Shown here in pieces: positions 18,376 through 26,729 of a stretch of 64,000 nt of DNA. The stretch is from NCBI GenBank assembly GCA_904419295.1, contig CAJFRA010000005.1, forward strand, positions 26,771-90,770, read 5' to 3'. How positions within the stretch are numbered: position 1 is the first letter of the stretch; each line of letters begins with the position of its first letter. The translations under genes and the position numbers were made by a program. The notes beneath the pieces are model-generated. The model had not been told where the DNA came from and ran no database searches. It saw only the letters and a list, made by a program, of their open reading frames with translations. Origin of the DNA: Candidatus Pseudobutyricicoccus lothianensis (lineage in GTDB: Bacteria; Bacillota; Clostridia; Oscillospirales; Butyricicoccaceae).

Positions 18376-18459
18376 TACCGGCCTGCCCTTTGCAAGGCCG
18401 GCGGCGGAGATTTTCCCGGTTTCGTCAAACCGACGGAGTTTGGGCCGTCATTACTTATC

Positions 18460-18484
18460 TTGAAAAGGGACCCTGCAAATTCCC
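18460..18484. repeat. Right copy of the repeat flanking the orphan gene
   Basis: TTGAAAAGGGA (18460-18470) followed by CCTGCAAATTCCC (18472-18484); see the left copy at 17658. It directly precedes the tRNA-Leu promoter. Confidence 0.6.
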
Positions 18485-18486
18485 CC

Positions 18487-18515
18487 TTGCATTTTTCACC
18501 ATGCTATGATAGAAT
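18487..18515 (+). promoter_or_regulatory. Promoter of tRNA-Leu
   Basis: TTGCAT (18487-18492), 17-bp spacer, TAGAAT (18510-18515), 20 bp before the mature tRNA. Confidence 0.7.
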
Positions 18516-18535
18516 GAATAAGCTGATTATGAAAT

Positions 18536-18618
18536 GCGGTCATGGCGGAACAGGCAGACGCGCACGTTTGAGGGGCGTGTGGGCAACCATACGGGTTCAA
18601 GTCCCGTTGACCGCACCA
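18536..18618 (+). tRNA. tRNA-Leu (anticodon GAG)
   Basis: The acceptor arms GCGGTCA / TGACCGC pair fully and CCA is encoded. The anticodon stem CACGT / GCGTG encloses loop TTGAGGG, with anticodon GAG reading CUC and CUU. A long variable arm is present, as expected for a class II leucine tRNA, and the T arm CGGGTTCAAGTCCCG is canonical. Confidence 0.96.
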
Positions 18619-18622
18619 TTTT

Positions 18623-18660
18623 AGAAAAGAGAGGGAAAATTCCTCTCTTTTCTTTATTTT
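18623..18660 (+). terminator. Terminator of tRNA-Leu
   Basis: AGAAAAGAGAGG / CCTCTCTTTTCT hairpin followed by TTATTTT. Confidence 0.85.
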
Positions 18661-18714
18661 GCTGACGAAGACACTTTATTTTCAAAGTGAAGTATCCGGT
18701 GTAATGCGATCTAT

Positions 18715-18758
18715 AAAAGGGAGTGGCAGCATGTGTCGTCATGCTGCCACTCCCTTTT
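18715..18758 (-). terminator. Terminator of the decarboxylase subunit operon
   Basis: Nineteen-bp perfect stem (AAAAGGGAGTGGCAGCATG arm) with a 6-nt loop, just past the stop of the small subunit gene; T-rich on both sides, so it can work in both directions. Confidence 0.88.
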
Positions 18759-18783
18759 ATTTTGCAGACCATCTATATTGGTC

Positions 18784-18918
18784 TTATTGGTCTTTTTTGC
18801 GGAAAGTGGCCAGGTATAACACCTGCACCATGATGTAGATCACCATCATCACCACGAATACGGCCGCAACGCCCTGCCACATCAGCTGCAGGCTCTGGGC
18901 TACCACATGCATATCCAT
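18784..18918 (-). CDS. Small membrane subunit of a Na+-pumping decarboxylase (OadG-like)
   Basis: Protein of 44 residues. A single membrane helix (GVAAVFVVMMVIYIMVQVLYL, ~residues 16-36) is followed by a short basic tail (FRKKDQ), as in the small gamma-type subunit of oxaloacetate, methylmalonyl-CoA or glutaconyl-CoA decarboxylases. ATG 18918 has GAGGTG 7 nt upstream. It starts 16 bp after the beta-subunit gene, so the pair is co-transcribed. At this size the call depends on context. Confidence 0.7.
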   Translation of the reverse strand: MDMHVVAQSLQLMWQGVAAVFVVMMVIYIMVQVLYLATFRKKDQ

Positions 18919-18934
18919 AACAGCACCTCTTTCC

Positions 18935-20074
18935 TTACAGCAGCATGCCGGGCACCAGGCCCAGGATCACGCCGCCCACGATGACCGAACCGATCTGACC
19001 CGCTACATTGGCGCCAACGGCGTGCATCAGCAGGTGGTTCTGGGGGTCTTCCTGCAGGCCCATCTTCTGGATCACGCGGGAGGACATGGGGAACGCGGAG
19101 ATACCGGCTGCACCCACCATGGGGTTGATCTTCTTTTTGGAAAACAGATTGATGAGCTTGGCGAACATACACCCGGCCATGGTGTCAAACACAAAGGCCA
19201 GAACGCCCAGCACCATGATCATAACGGTCTGCCAGTTGACGAAATTTTCCGCCTTCATGCTGGCCGAGATCGTCAGGCCCAGCAACAGGGTGATCAGGTT
19301 GGCCAGCTCTTTTTGCGCCGTCTGGGACAGGTTTTCCAGCACGCCGCATTCGCGGATCAGGTTGCCGAACATCAGGAAACCGACCAGGGCCACCGAAGAG
19401 GGAGCCACCAAACCAGCCACCACGGTCACGCCGATGGGGAACAGGATACGGGTGGTCTTGCTCACGCTCTTGGGCTCGTATGTCATGCGGATGCGCCGTT
19501 CTTTTTTCGTGGTGCACAGCTTGATGGCAAAGGGCTGTATGATGGGCACCAATGCCATATACGAGTATGCCGCCACGGCGATGGCGCCGATGTATCTGCT
19601 GCCCAGCACCAGGGAAACCAGGATGGAGGTGGGGCCGTCTGCAGCGCCGATGATGCCGATGGAGGCCGCATCGATCAGATCAAAGCCCAACAACGCCGCC
19701 ACGGTGATGGTGAGGAACACACCGAACTGGGCCGCAGCGCCAAACAGCAGCAATTTCGGGTTGGAGAGCACAGGGCCAAAATCGATCATCGCGCCGATGC
19801 CGATAAAGAGCAGCAGCGGCATGGCCTCGGAGGCGTGAATGCCCACTTCAAACAGCCAATCGATGATGCCTTGTACTTCTCCCGCGCCTTCCATCGTCTG
19901 GTTGAGCACACCCGAAAAGGGGATGTTGACCAGAATGGCGCCAAAGCCCATGGGCAAGAGCAGCGCAGGTTCCATCTGCTTTTTCAGTGCCAGCCAGATC
20001 AGCAGGCCGCCGATGACAAACATGACGACTTGCTTCCATGTGATGGCAAGGATACCTTGTGTCAGAAAGTCCAT
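18935..20074 (-). CDS. Na+-translocating decarboxylase beta subunit (OadB/GcdB family)
   Basis: Integral membrane protein of 379 residues with about nine to eleven hydrophobic helices. It uses the free energy of decarboxylating carboxybiotin to pump Na+ out. The family's conserved segments are present: FIGIGAMIDFGPVLSNP (helix III region), GIIGAADGPTSILVS (Asp-Gly-Pro, Na+/proton site) and GANVAGQIGSVIVGGV at the C-terminus. ATG 20074 follows GGAGAAG. No carboxyltransferase alpha or biotin-carrier gene is in the window, so those must be encoded elsewhere. Oxaloacetate, methylmalonyl-CoA or glutaconyl-CoA cannot be told apart from this subunit alone. Confidence 0.93.
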   Translation of the reverse strand: MDFLTQGILAITWKQVVMFVIGGLLIWLALKKQMEPALLLPMGFGAILVNIPFSGVLNQTMEGAGEVQGIIDWLFEVGIHASEAMPLLLFIGIGAMIDFGPVLSNPKLLLFGAAAQFGVFLTITVAALLGFDLIDAASIGIIGAADGPTSILVSLVLGSRYIGAIAVAAYSYMALVPIIQPFAIKLCTTKKERRIRMTYEPKSVSKTTRILFPIGVTVVAGLVAPSSVALVGFLMFGNLIRECGVLENLSQTAQKELANLITLLLGLTISASMKAENFVNWQTVMIMVLGVLAFVFDTMAGCMFAKLINLFSKKKINPMVGAAGISAFPMSSRVIQKMGLQEDPQNHLLMHAVGANVAGQIGSVIVGGVILGLVPGMLL

Positions 20075-20153
20075 ACCACTTCTTCTCCGTTCTTTTTGAT
20101 TCTTTTCCTGCGGCCTGCGGGCTTGTCCCGCCATGACGGTGGCCGCCTTTTCC

Positions 20154-20182
20154 ATTTTACCACGGCATCCCAACTCTGTCAA
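20154..20182 (-). promoter_or_regulatory. Promoter of the beta/small subunit operon
   Basis: Consensus TTGACA (20177-20182), 17-bp spacer, TAAAAT (20154-20159) on the minus strand. Confidence 0.8.
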
Positions 20183-20209
20183 AGAAACATTGTAAAAACC
20201 GCGTAAAAA

Positions 20210-21229
20210 TCAGGACGCCGAATCCAGCACTTCTCCGTCCAGTGTCACCAGGATCACCCGCATCCCTTCCCATTGCCCGGCAAAGGCCAGGGCTTGCTCC
20301 GGTTCCATCAGGAACAAAGCGGTGGACATGCAGTCCGCCAGGCCGCTGTCCGGGTAGATGACGGTGGCAGACAGCATTTTCTCCGCGGGATACAGGGTAT
20401 CCGGGTCTACGATGTGGTGATATTGCCGCCCGTCCACTGTGTAGAAGCGCTGGTAGCCGCCAGAGGTGACCACCGCTTCGTCCGTCACTTCCACCGTTGC
20501 CGCCAGGGCCCCCGTCTGCCGGGGGTCTTCGATCCCCACGCTCCAGGTGGGGCGGTCCGGCGGCGTGCCGGCGGCCTCCACATTGCCGCCTGCCGACAAG
20601 ACAAAATCGGTGTATCCCGCCTGCTTCAGCTCTTCTGTCACCCGCTGCACCGCATAGCCCTTGGCCACAGAGCCCACATCCAGCCGCATGGCCGGGTCCC
20701 GCAGCTCCACCGTGTTGTTTTCCGCATCCAACACCATATCTTCTATCTTCGTGTGCTCCGCCGCTTCCCGCAGCTGGGCCTCTTGGGGCAGCCGGGCATT
20801 GTCCGGGTCCTGCCCCGCCGCTTCCCGCAGGTCATGCCAGATCCGCAGCACACTGCCCATGGCCACATTGACCCGGCCTTCGGTCAGCTCGTAACATTCC
20901 TGGGCAAATTGCAGCAGCTCGATCACCTGGGGCTCTACTTCCACCGGCCCCTGGCCTGCCTGCTCGTTGACTTGGTATAAGCCTTTGACGCCGGCGTAGG
21001 GCACATAGATGTCATACATCTGGGAATAGGCGGTCAGCCGTTGCTGGGCCAGCTGGGCCAGCTGTTCGAAATCCTGCTCTTCCTCCAGGTATGCCGTCAA
21101 GGTGATCACGGTGTCAAAGGCGCCGTAGAATTCCTCCGTGTACCGTTGAGGGCCGCCTACGGCACAGCCGCCGGCCAGCAGGCAAAGGCAGAGGGCCAGA
21201 CAAAGGGCCCGTTCCAATGTTCGTCTCAC
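20210..21229 (-). CDS. apbE: FAD:protein FMN transferase (ApbE), lipoprotein
   Basis: Enzyme of 339 residues that attaches FMN covalently to Thr or Ser of partner flavoproteins outside the membrane. The signal peptide ends in the lipobox LLAGGC. ApbE motifs include GAFDTVITLTAY, LDVGSVAKGYAV (FAD-binding and Mg2+ site), LSAGGNVEAAG and YHHIVDPDT. Likely targets such as RnfG/D or NqrB/C are not in the window. It lies upstream of the decarboxylase operon in the same direction but is separated by that operon's own promoter. Confidence 0.94.
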   Translation of the reverse strand: MRRTLERALCLALCLCLLAGGCAVGGPQRYTEEFYGAFDTVITLTAYLEEEQDFEQLAQLAQQRLTAYSQMYDIYVPYAGVKGLYQVNEQAGQGPVEVEPQVIELLQFAQECYELTEGRVNVAMGSVLRIWHDLREAAGQDPDNARLPQEAQLREAAEHTKIEDMVLDAENNTVELRDPAMRLDVGSVAKGYAVQRVTEELKQAGYTDFVLSAGGNVEAAGTPPDRPTWSVGIEDPRQTGALAATVEVTDEAVVTSGGYQRFYTVDGRQYHHIVDPDTLYPAEKMLSATVIYPDSGLADCMSTALFLMEPEQALAFAGQWEGMRVILVTLDGEVLDSAS

Positions 21230-21393
21230 TGTGGCTCCTCCTCTGTGCTATCGTCCTTCTATCTTATATTCTCTTTGCTTTCTTTTCAATGTTTTCTTTG
21301 CAGATGATTGCAAGGCGGTGTATTTTATGGCATGATGATAGTGACCCCTGCACTCGCGCAGGGCAGAATTTGAGCAAAAAGGAGCGATGTCCT

Positions 21394-23088
21394 ATGAAAC
21401 GTCTGCGGCGCCTTATGGCCCTTGGCCTCTCTCTGTGCATGCTGGTCCCCCTTTCCCTCCGCGCGTCGGCCGCCAGTATGCCCTTCCGCGATGTGCCTGC
21501 CGACAGTTTCGCCTATGACGATATCCTGTCCCTTGCGGAAAGGGGCATTGTACAAGGGATCGGCGACGGCCTTTACGGCACCTACGAACCCTTTAAACGC
21601 TGCGATTTTGTGCTGATGCTGGCCCGGCTCATGGGGTGGCAGACCGATGGGCAAACGCCCCAGGCCACCGATGTGCCCCAAGGCCATTACGCGGCGGGCG
21701 CCATCGCCTCGGCGGAAAACGCAGGGATCGTGGGCAGCCCGGACCAAGGCTATCAGTTCCGCCCCAACGACTCCATCACCCGGGCGGAGATGGCCACCAT
21801 GCTGGTCAAAGCCCTGGGCGTCAGCTGGGAAGCCCGCAGCCAATTTGCCAGCGTCATCACCAAAGAGCCCTTCACCGATGTGACCAGGGCCCAATATCCC
21901 AGCAGCTACGATTACATCATGATGGCCTATGATTTTGGCATCATCCAGGGCCAGACGGCAGGCACGCCCACCGCCTTCAACCCCACGGGCAACGCCACCC
22001 GGGAAGAGACCGCCGCCATGATGATGCGGTTTTACCGGGTCCACACCTCTCAGCTCACCGATCTGCACGGGTTCTACGCCATCTCTTCCTATTCCCAAAA
22101 AGACCTGATCCCCGCCCTGTCGGAGATGACAGCCGGCTGGTCCCGCCTGGAGTTCAGCGAACAGAACGGCCCCTGGCTCAACACCACCGGCCAAAATGAG
22201 AACGACTGGGCCGTGCCCACCGGCAGCGAGGAGATTACCGCCTTGGCCCAGCAAAACCAGGTGCCTTTGCTGCTGGGCGTCTTTCTGAACACCGCCCAGC
22301 AATCTGGCGGCCAGGTGCAGGCAGAATTGCTGCTGAGCGACGCTTACCGCGCCCGGTCTGTGGCGGCCATCACCGATTTCCTGGCCCAAAACCCGGCCTA
22401 CAACGGCGTGACCATTGATTTTGAAGGGTTTGTTTCCTCATCGTATCAAGAGCCTTTCACCGCTTTCCTCACAGAGCTGCGCACTGCTTTGGATTCCATG
22501 GGGTCGTACCAGCTCTATTGCGCGGTGCCGCCGGCCAAATACTACCAGGGTTATGACTACCGGGCCATCGGCCAAGTGGCGGATAAAGTGATCCTCATGG
22601 CCCACGACTATGCCCCCAATACCCTTTCCACCCTGTCGGCCGATACCATCCCCGAAACGCCGCTGGCCCCGTATGCCGAGGTCTACTTGGCCCTGCAGCA
22701 GATCACCGACCCGGAGACCGGCGTGCAGGACAAGAGCAAGGTCCTTTTGGCCCTTTCTTTTGGCACCGTGCGTTGGGAATACACGGCGGAACACATCAAC
22801 ACCACGGCCAAGACTTCGGATTACACGGCCATTTACAACCGGCTGACAAATGGCAGCTCCGAATATTACTACAGCGAAGCCAGCCAGAGCCCCTATCTCT
22901 ACTATTACGATGACAGCGACGGCACCACCAACGTGGTGTGGTACGAAAACAGCGACAGCATCCAGGCCAAATGTGACCTGGCCCGCTATTTCGGCATCGG
23001 CGGCGTCTCCCTGTGGCGGCTGGGCCTGGTCCCCAATTACAGCGACCAGCACCTGGACGTGTGGCAGACCATCGCAAACTACTTTTGA
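21394..23088 (+). CDS. SLH-domain glycoside hydrolase family 18-like surface protein
   Basis: Secreted 564-residue protein. Signal peptide ~1-27 (cut after ASA), three SLH repeats to ~residue 225 (FRDVPADSFAYDDI, ATDVPQGHYAAGAI, FTDVTRAQYPSSYDYI), then a GH18-like TIM barrel. That barrel carries YNGVTIDFEGF (the DxxDxDxE strand reduced to IDFE, keeping the catalytic Glu), VILMAHDY and GGVSLWRLG. This arrangement resembles wall-anchored spore- or peptidoglycan-directed GH18 proteins. ATG 21394 follows AAGGAG at ~9 nt. Confidence 0.9.
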   Translation: MKRLRRLMALGLSLCMLVPLSLRASAASMPFRDVPADSFAYDDILSLAERGIVQGIGDGLYGTYEPFKRCDFVLMLARLMGWQTDGQTPQATDVPQGHYAAGAIASAENAGIVGSPDQGYQFRPNDSITRAEMATMLVKALGVSWEARSQFASVITKEPFTDVTRAQYPSSYDYIMMAYDFGIIQGQTAGTPTAFNPTGNATREETAAMMMRFYRVHTSQLTDLHGFYAISSYSQKDLIPALSEMTAGWSRLEFSEQNGPWLNTTGQNENDWAVPTGSEEITALAQQNQVPLLLGVFLNTAQQSGGQVQAELLLSDAYRARSVAAITDFLAQNPAYNGVTIDFEGFVSSSYQEPFTAFLTELRTALDSMGSYQLYCAVPPAKYYQGYDYRAIGQVADKVILMAHDYAPNTLSTLSADTIPETPLAPYAEVYLALQQITDPETGVQDKSKVLLALSFGTVRWEYTAEHINTTAKTSDYTAIYNRLTNGSSEYYYSEASQSPYLYYYDDSDGTTNVVWYENSDSIQAKCDLARYFGIGGVSLWRLGLVPNYSDQHLDVWQTIANYF

Positions 23089-23097
23089 CCATCCCAG

Positions 23098-23129
23098 CGC
23101 TCCCCCGGCAGGCCGGGGGAGCGTTTTTT
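23098..23129 (+). terminator. Terminator of the SLH-GH18 gene
   Basis: Twelve-bp GC-rich stem CGCTCCCCCGGC / GCCGGGGGAGCG followed by six T. Confidence 0.93.
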
Positions 23130-23281
23130 CGGCCCCTTTGGAAAAAACATTCGCCAAATCTCCGGCTTTTTAGTATAATAGGGGTTGGGCAGCGGCTGCC
23201 GGACAAAACGGGGCTTCCTCCCTGGGCAAGGCATCCGCTGTGCCGTCCATGACACCAATTCAAACCAAAGGAGAGACTTTC

Positions 23282-24316
23282 ATGGAACAGAAATACATGG
23301 ATTACCTTGTGGAACAGGCCAAGAACCTGCTGGCCATTCCCAGCCCCACAGGCTACAACCAGGAGATCCAGGCTTACCTGCGGGAAGAGCTGGCCCGTCT
23401 GGGATACCCGGAGACCACTGGCCCCCGGCGCGGCGGCGTATCCTGCCACATCGGCGGCGAGGGAAACCCCATCACCCTGACTGCCCACGCCGATACGCTG
23501 GGCGCCATGGTGCGCCACATCAAAGACAACGGCTCTTTGATGATCACCCCCATCGGCGGCCTGAACGCCAACAATGTGGAGACCAGCAACGTGGAGATCA
23601 TCACCAAGTTCGACGGCAAATATTCGGGCACCATCCAAGTGGAGAACGCCTCGGTCCATGTGAACCCGGAGGTCAACGCCCCCCGCAGCTTTGACACCAA
23701 CATCGAAGTGCTGATCGATGAAGACGTCCACTGCCCGGAAGACGTGCGCAAGCTGGGCATCGAAGTGGGGGATTTCGTCACCCTGGACCCCCGCACGGTG
23801 GTGACTTCTTCCGGCTACATCAAAAGCCGCTTTTTGGATGACAAGGTGTGCTGCGCCATCCTGCTGGCCTACGCCAAATATGTAAAAGAAGAAAATGTAA
23901 AACTGCCCCGGGCCGTCTGGCTCCATTTCAGCGTGTACGAGGAGATCGGCACCGGCGGCGCCACTCTGATCCCCCAAGACGCCCACGACATCGTGGCGGT
24001 GGATATGGGCTGCGTCGGCGAGCTGCAGACCGGCTCCGAGCGCAAAGTGACGCTGTGCGCCAAAGATTCCAAAGGCCCCTACCACTATGAGTTCCTCAAA
24101 GAACTGGCCAAAGTGTGCATCGACCACAAAGTGGATTATGTGGTGGACACCTACTTCCGCTATGGCTCCGATGTGGAAGGCAGCCTGACTGCCGGTTATG
24201 ACGCCCGCCACATCACCATGGGCCCCGGCGTATACGCTTCCCACGGCTACGAGCGGACCCACATCAGCGGTCTGGAACAGACCTTTGAGTGCATCCGCCG
24301 GTATTTGGAGCAATAA
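23282..24316 (+). CDS. M42 family metallopeptidase
   Basis: Cytosolic aminopeptidase of 344 residues from the glutamyl-aminopeptidase/PepA (M42) group, usually a dodecameric zinc or cobalt enzyme acting on small peptides. Motifs: LTAHADTLGAM (first metal His/Asp), FLDDKVCCAILL (bridging Asp), YEEIGTGGA (catalytic Glu), VAVDMGCVG (Asp). ATG 23282 follows AAAGGAGAG. A TATAAT box at 23174-23179 suggests its own promoter. Confidence 0.92.
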   Translation: MEQKYMDYLVEQAKNLLAIPSPTGYNQEIQAYLREELARLGYPETTGPRRGGVSCHIGGEGNPITLTAHADTLGAMVRHIKDNGSLMITPIGGLNANNVETSNVEIITKFDGKYSGTIQVENASVHVNPEVNAPRSFDTNIEVLIDEDVHCPEDVRKLGIEVGDFVTLDPRTVVTSSGYIKSRFLDDKVCCAILLAYAKYVKEENVKLPRAVWLHFSVYEEIGTGGATLIPQDAHDIVAVDMGCVGELQTGSERKVTLCAKDSKGPYHYEFLKELAKVCIDHKVDYVVDTYFRYGSDVEGSLTAGYDARHITMGPGVYASHGYERTHISGLEQTFECIRRYLEQ

Positions 24317-24329
24317 CGGCGTTTTTTCC

Positions 24330-24358
24330 AAGGCGGCCCAGCGGCCGCCTTCTTTTTT
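24330..24358 (+). terminator. Terminator of the M42 peptidase gene
   Basis: AAGGCGGCC / GGCCGCCTT stem, 4-nt loop, then CTTTTTT. Confidence 0.92.
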
Positions 24359-24405
24359 GGATATGACTGGAACGTGACGAGTTTGTGAACATTTTTTCGA
24401 AAGGG

Positions 24406-24434
24406 TTGCTCCTTTGCATCAGACATGCTATACT
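24406..24434 (+). promoter_or_regulatory. Promoter of the TraX-family gene
   Basis: TTGCTC (24406-24411), 17-bp spacer, TATACT (24429-24434). Confidence 0.68.
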
Positions 24435-24476
24435 CGTGCAAACTCACGAAAGTTGTAGAAAAAGGAGACGACAGTG

Positions 24477-25244
24477 ATGACACAAACCACCCGCCGCTTC
24501 CCCCTTTCCCTCACATCCTTTGATTTGCGCCTGTTGGCCATGCTCACCATGCTGGCCGACCACGTTGCCAAAACACTGGTGCTGGACTCTAATTTAACGG
24601 CAGCCTTGGGTTATTTGGGCCGGTTGGCTTTCCCCATTTTTGCTTTTCAGATCGTAGAAGGCTATTTCCATACCCATAGCTTCAAGCAATATTGTAAACG
24701 CCTGCTGGTCTTTGCCTTGCTCTCGGAGATCCCATATAATCTGATAATGGGGCTCAGTTCTCCCATCAACCCCTTCCATCAAAATGTACTGTGGACCTTT
24801 TTGATCGGCCTGTTGGTCATCCGCGGGCTGGACCGGATACGGGAACGTTTTCCCCAGCCGTTGCTTCAGGTGCTGGGCAGTCTGGCCCTGGTCTTTGTCG
24901 GCTATGGCATTGGCAATTTGGCCATGGTGGATTATTCCGGCCCCGGCGTTCTGCTGGTGGTGACTTTCTATTTGGCCAAGCGCTTTGCCCACGGCCGGCT
25001 CATCCAGCTGGCCGGCATGGTGCTGGTCAATGGTTTCCTTTTGCAGAATTTCCTCGTCTCCATCCCCCTGGGTTCCCAGACCATATCCTTCTCCCTGCAG
25101 GCCCTGGGCATCTTATCCTTGATCCCCATTTGGCTGTACAACGGCCAGCGGGGATACAGCAGCAAAGCCTGGTCCCGCTTCTGCTACTGGTTCTATCCAG
25201 TCCATATGCTGGTATTGATCGCCTTGTGTGCCATTTTATATTGA
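24477..25244 (+). CDS. TraX family membrane protein
   Basis: Polytopic membrane protein of 255 residues with about seven or eight helices. It begins with the TraX-type FDLRLLAMLTMLADHVAKTL, then YLGRLAFPIFAFQIVEGYFHT and FALLSEIPYNL, and ends WFYPVHMLVLIAL. TraX of the F plasmid acetylates pilin, but chromosomal Firmicutes members are not known to. ATG 24477 is preferred over the adjacent GTG 24474; AAGGAG lies ~9 nt upstream. No conjugation genes are nearby. Confidence 0.88.
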   Translation: MTQTTRRFPLSLTSFDLRLLAMLTMLADHVAKTLVLDSNLTAALGYLGRLAFPIFAFQIVEGYFHTHSFKQYCKRLLVFALLSEIPYNLIMGLSSPINPFHQNVLWTFLIGLLVIRGLDRIRERFPQPLLQVLGSLALVFVGYGIGNLAMVDYSGPGVLLVVTFYLAKRFAHGRLIQLAGMVLVNGFLLQNFLVSIPLGSQTISFSLQALGILSLIPIWLYNGQRGYSSKAWSRFCYWFYPVHMLVLIALCAILY

Positions 25245-25258
25245 TCCCACTGCACAGC

Positions 25259-25289
25259 AAACGCGCCCCCAACAAAGGGGGCGCGTTTG
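25259..25289. terminator. Bidirectional terminator between traX-like gene and metK
   Basis: Twelve-bp stem AAACGCGCCCCC / GGGGGCGCGTTT with a 6-nt loop between convergent genes. Confidence 0.85.
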
Positions 25290-25301
25290 TCGTTTCTCTG
25301 G

Positions 25302-26483
25302 TTATTTGCCGCAGGCTTTGCGCAGTTCATCCACCTTGTCACACTTTTCCCAGGTGAAATCCGGATCTTGTCGGCCAAAATGGCCATAAGCCGCTGTCTT
25401 GCGGAAAATGGGGCGGCGCAGATCCAAATGCCGGATGATGGCGGTGGGGCGCAGGTCGAAGCATTGACGCACCGCTTGTTCGATGGTCTCTACCGGCACA
25501 GTTTCGGTCCCAAAGGTCTCCACCGTTACCGAGACCGGGTGGGCCACGCCGATGGCATAGCTGAGCTGCAATTCGCACTTTTTCGCCAGCCCGGCTTCCA
25601 CGATGTTCTTGGCCACATAGCGGGCCATATAGGCGCCGGACCGGTCCACTTTCGTGGGGTCTTTGCCCGAAAAAGCGCCGCCGCCATGGCGCGCGTAGCC
25701 GCCATAGGTGTCCACAATGATCTTGCGGCCGGTCAGCCCGCTGTCAGCCGCAGGGCCGCCGGTGACGAAACGGCCGGTGGGGTTGATGTAGTATTTGGTG
25801 TCGGCATCCAGCAAGTGGGCCGGGATGGCCTGCCGCACCACATGCTCCAGCAGGTCTTGGCGCAGGGTCTCCATCTCCACTTCGGGGCCGTGCTGGGTGG
25901 AAAGCACCACCGCATCCACCCGGGCGGGCATGCCGTCGTGGTATTCCACAGTCACCTGGGCCTTGCCATCGGGGCGCAGATAGGGGAGCAGGCCTTCCTT
26001 GCGCACCTGGGACAGCCGGTAGCACAGCTTGTGGGCCAGCACGATGGGCATGGGCATCCGCTCCGGTGTTTCATCGCAGGCAAAGCCGAACATCATGCCC
26101 TGGTCCCCGGCGCCGTTGTCTTCTTCCGTGGCCCCCTGGCCTTTGGCTTCCAAAGAGCGGTCCACGCCCATGGCGATGTCGCCGGATTGCTCATCGATGG
26201 AAGTGACCACGGCACAGGTGTCGCAGTCAAAGCCATATTTGGCCCGGTCATACCCGATCTCCCGCACCACCTGGCGGGCGATCTTGGGAATATCCACATA
26301 ACAGCTTGTGGTGATCTCGCCCATCACGTTCACCATGCCGGTGGTGCAGGTGGTCTCACAGGCCACGCGGGCCGTGGGGTCTTGGGCGATGATGGCGTCC
26401 AGCACCGCATCCGAGATCTGGTCGCAGATCTTATCGGGATGCCCTTCGGTGACGGACTCCGATGTAAACAATCTTCTTTCCAT
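25302..26483 (-). CDS. metK: S-adenosylmethionine synthetase
   Basis: Cytosolic enzyme of 393 residues making SAM from methionine and ATP. Hallmarks: [22 protein letters not shown] (ATP site), [16 protein letters not shown], the P-loop-like [16 protein letters not shown] and [14 protein letters not shown] 26483 follows AAGGA at 7 nt; the length fits the family. Preceded by a SAM-I riboswitch with terminator, so expression should fall when SAM is plentiful. Confidence 0.98.
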   Translation of the reverse strand: MERRLFTSESVTEGHPDKICDQISDAVLDAIIAQDPTARVACETTCTTGMVNVMGEITTSCYVDIPKIARQVVREIGYDRAKYGFDCDTCAVVTSIDEQSGDIAMGVDRSLEAKGQGATEEDNGAGDQGMMFGFACDETPERMPMPIVLAHKLCYRLSQVRKEGLLPYLRPDGKAQVTVEYHDGMPARVDAVVLSTQHGPEVEMETLRQDLLEHVVRQAIPAHLLDADTKYYINPTGRFVTGGPAADSGLTGRKIIVDTYGGYARHGGGAFSGKDPTKVDRSGAYMARYVAKNIVEAGLAKKCELQLSYAIGVAHPVSVTVETFGTETVPVETIEQAVRQCFDLRPTAIIRHLDLRRPIFRKTAAYGHFGRQDPDFTWEKCDKVDELRKACGK

Positions 26484-26541
26484 AATCCATTCCTTTCTGT
26501 CTGTTGCCTGTGGCCAGCACAGGCGCTCATTCCGCGGGCGT

Positions 26542-26573
26542 AAAAAAGCGCCCCGCCAGACGGCGGAGCGTTG
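26542..26573 (-). terminator. Riboswitch-controlled terminator in the metK leader
   Basis: Stem of AACGCTCCGCC with GGCGGGGCGCTT (one G-T pair) followed by a T-run on the minus strand, immediately after the SAM-I aptamer. Confidence 0.9.
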
Positions 26574-26586
26574 GTTTTTGAGCACC

Positions 26587-26680
26587 CTCATCTTTCGATA
26601 CACTACCGCCGGATTTGGCACCTTGCAGATCGCAGGTTGCCGGGCTTCATCGGGCCGTTCCCTCCGCCACTCTTGATAAG
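26587..26680 (-). promoter_or_regulatory. SAM-I (S-box) riboswitch aptamer
   Basis: P1 is formed by CTTATC (26675-26680) and GATGAG (26587-26592). Between them run the conserved S-box elements AGAG, GGAGGGA, GGCCC-ATGAAGCC, GGCAACC and AAGGTGCCAAATCC in the right order. With the terminator downstream it acts as a transcriptional off-switch for metK. Confidence 0.96.
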
Positions 26681-26701
26681 GCTATGAAGTTTTCCTTGTC
26701 T

Positions 26702-26729
26702 AGTATAGCAGTTTTTCCCCATTTGTCAA
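26702..26729 (-). promoter_or_regulatory. Promoter of the metK leader
   Basis: Consensus TTGACA (26724-26729), 16-bp spacer, TATACT (26702-26707); the -35 overlaps the stop of the upstream GrpB gene. Confidence 0.78.

Noticed and set aside
24477..25244. TraX as evidence for a conjugative element
   Set aside because: TraX-family proteins are common on Firmicutes chromosomes and no transfer genes surround it.
25287..26543. Plus-strand frame opposite metK
   Set aside because: Antisense shadow; metK motifs and riboswitch fix the coding strand.
26484..26725. T-box leader before metK
   Set aside because: The conserved elements match SAM-I and no T-box sequence or specifier loop is present.
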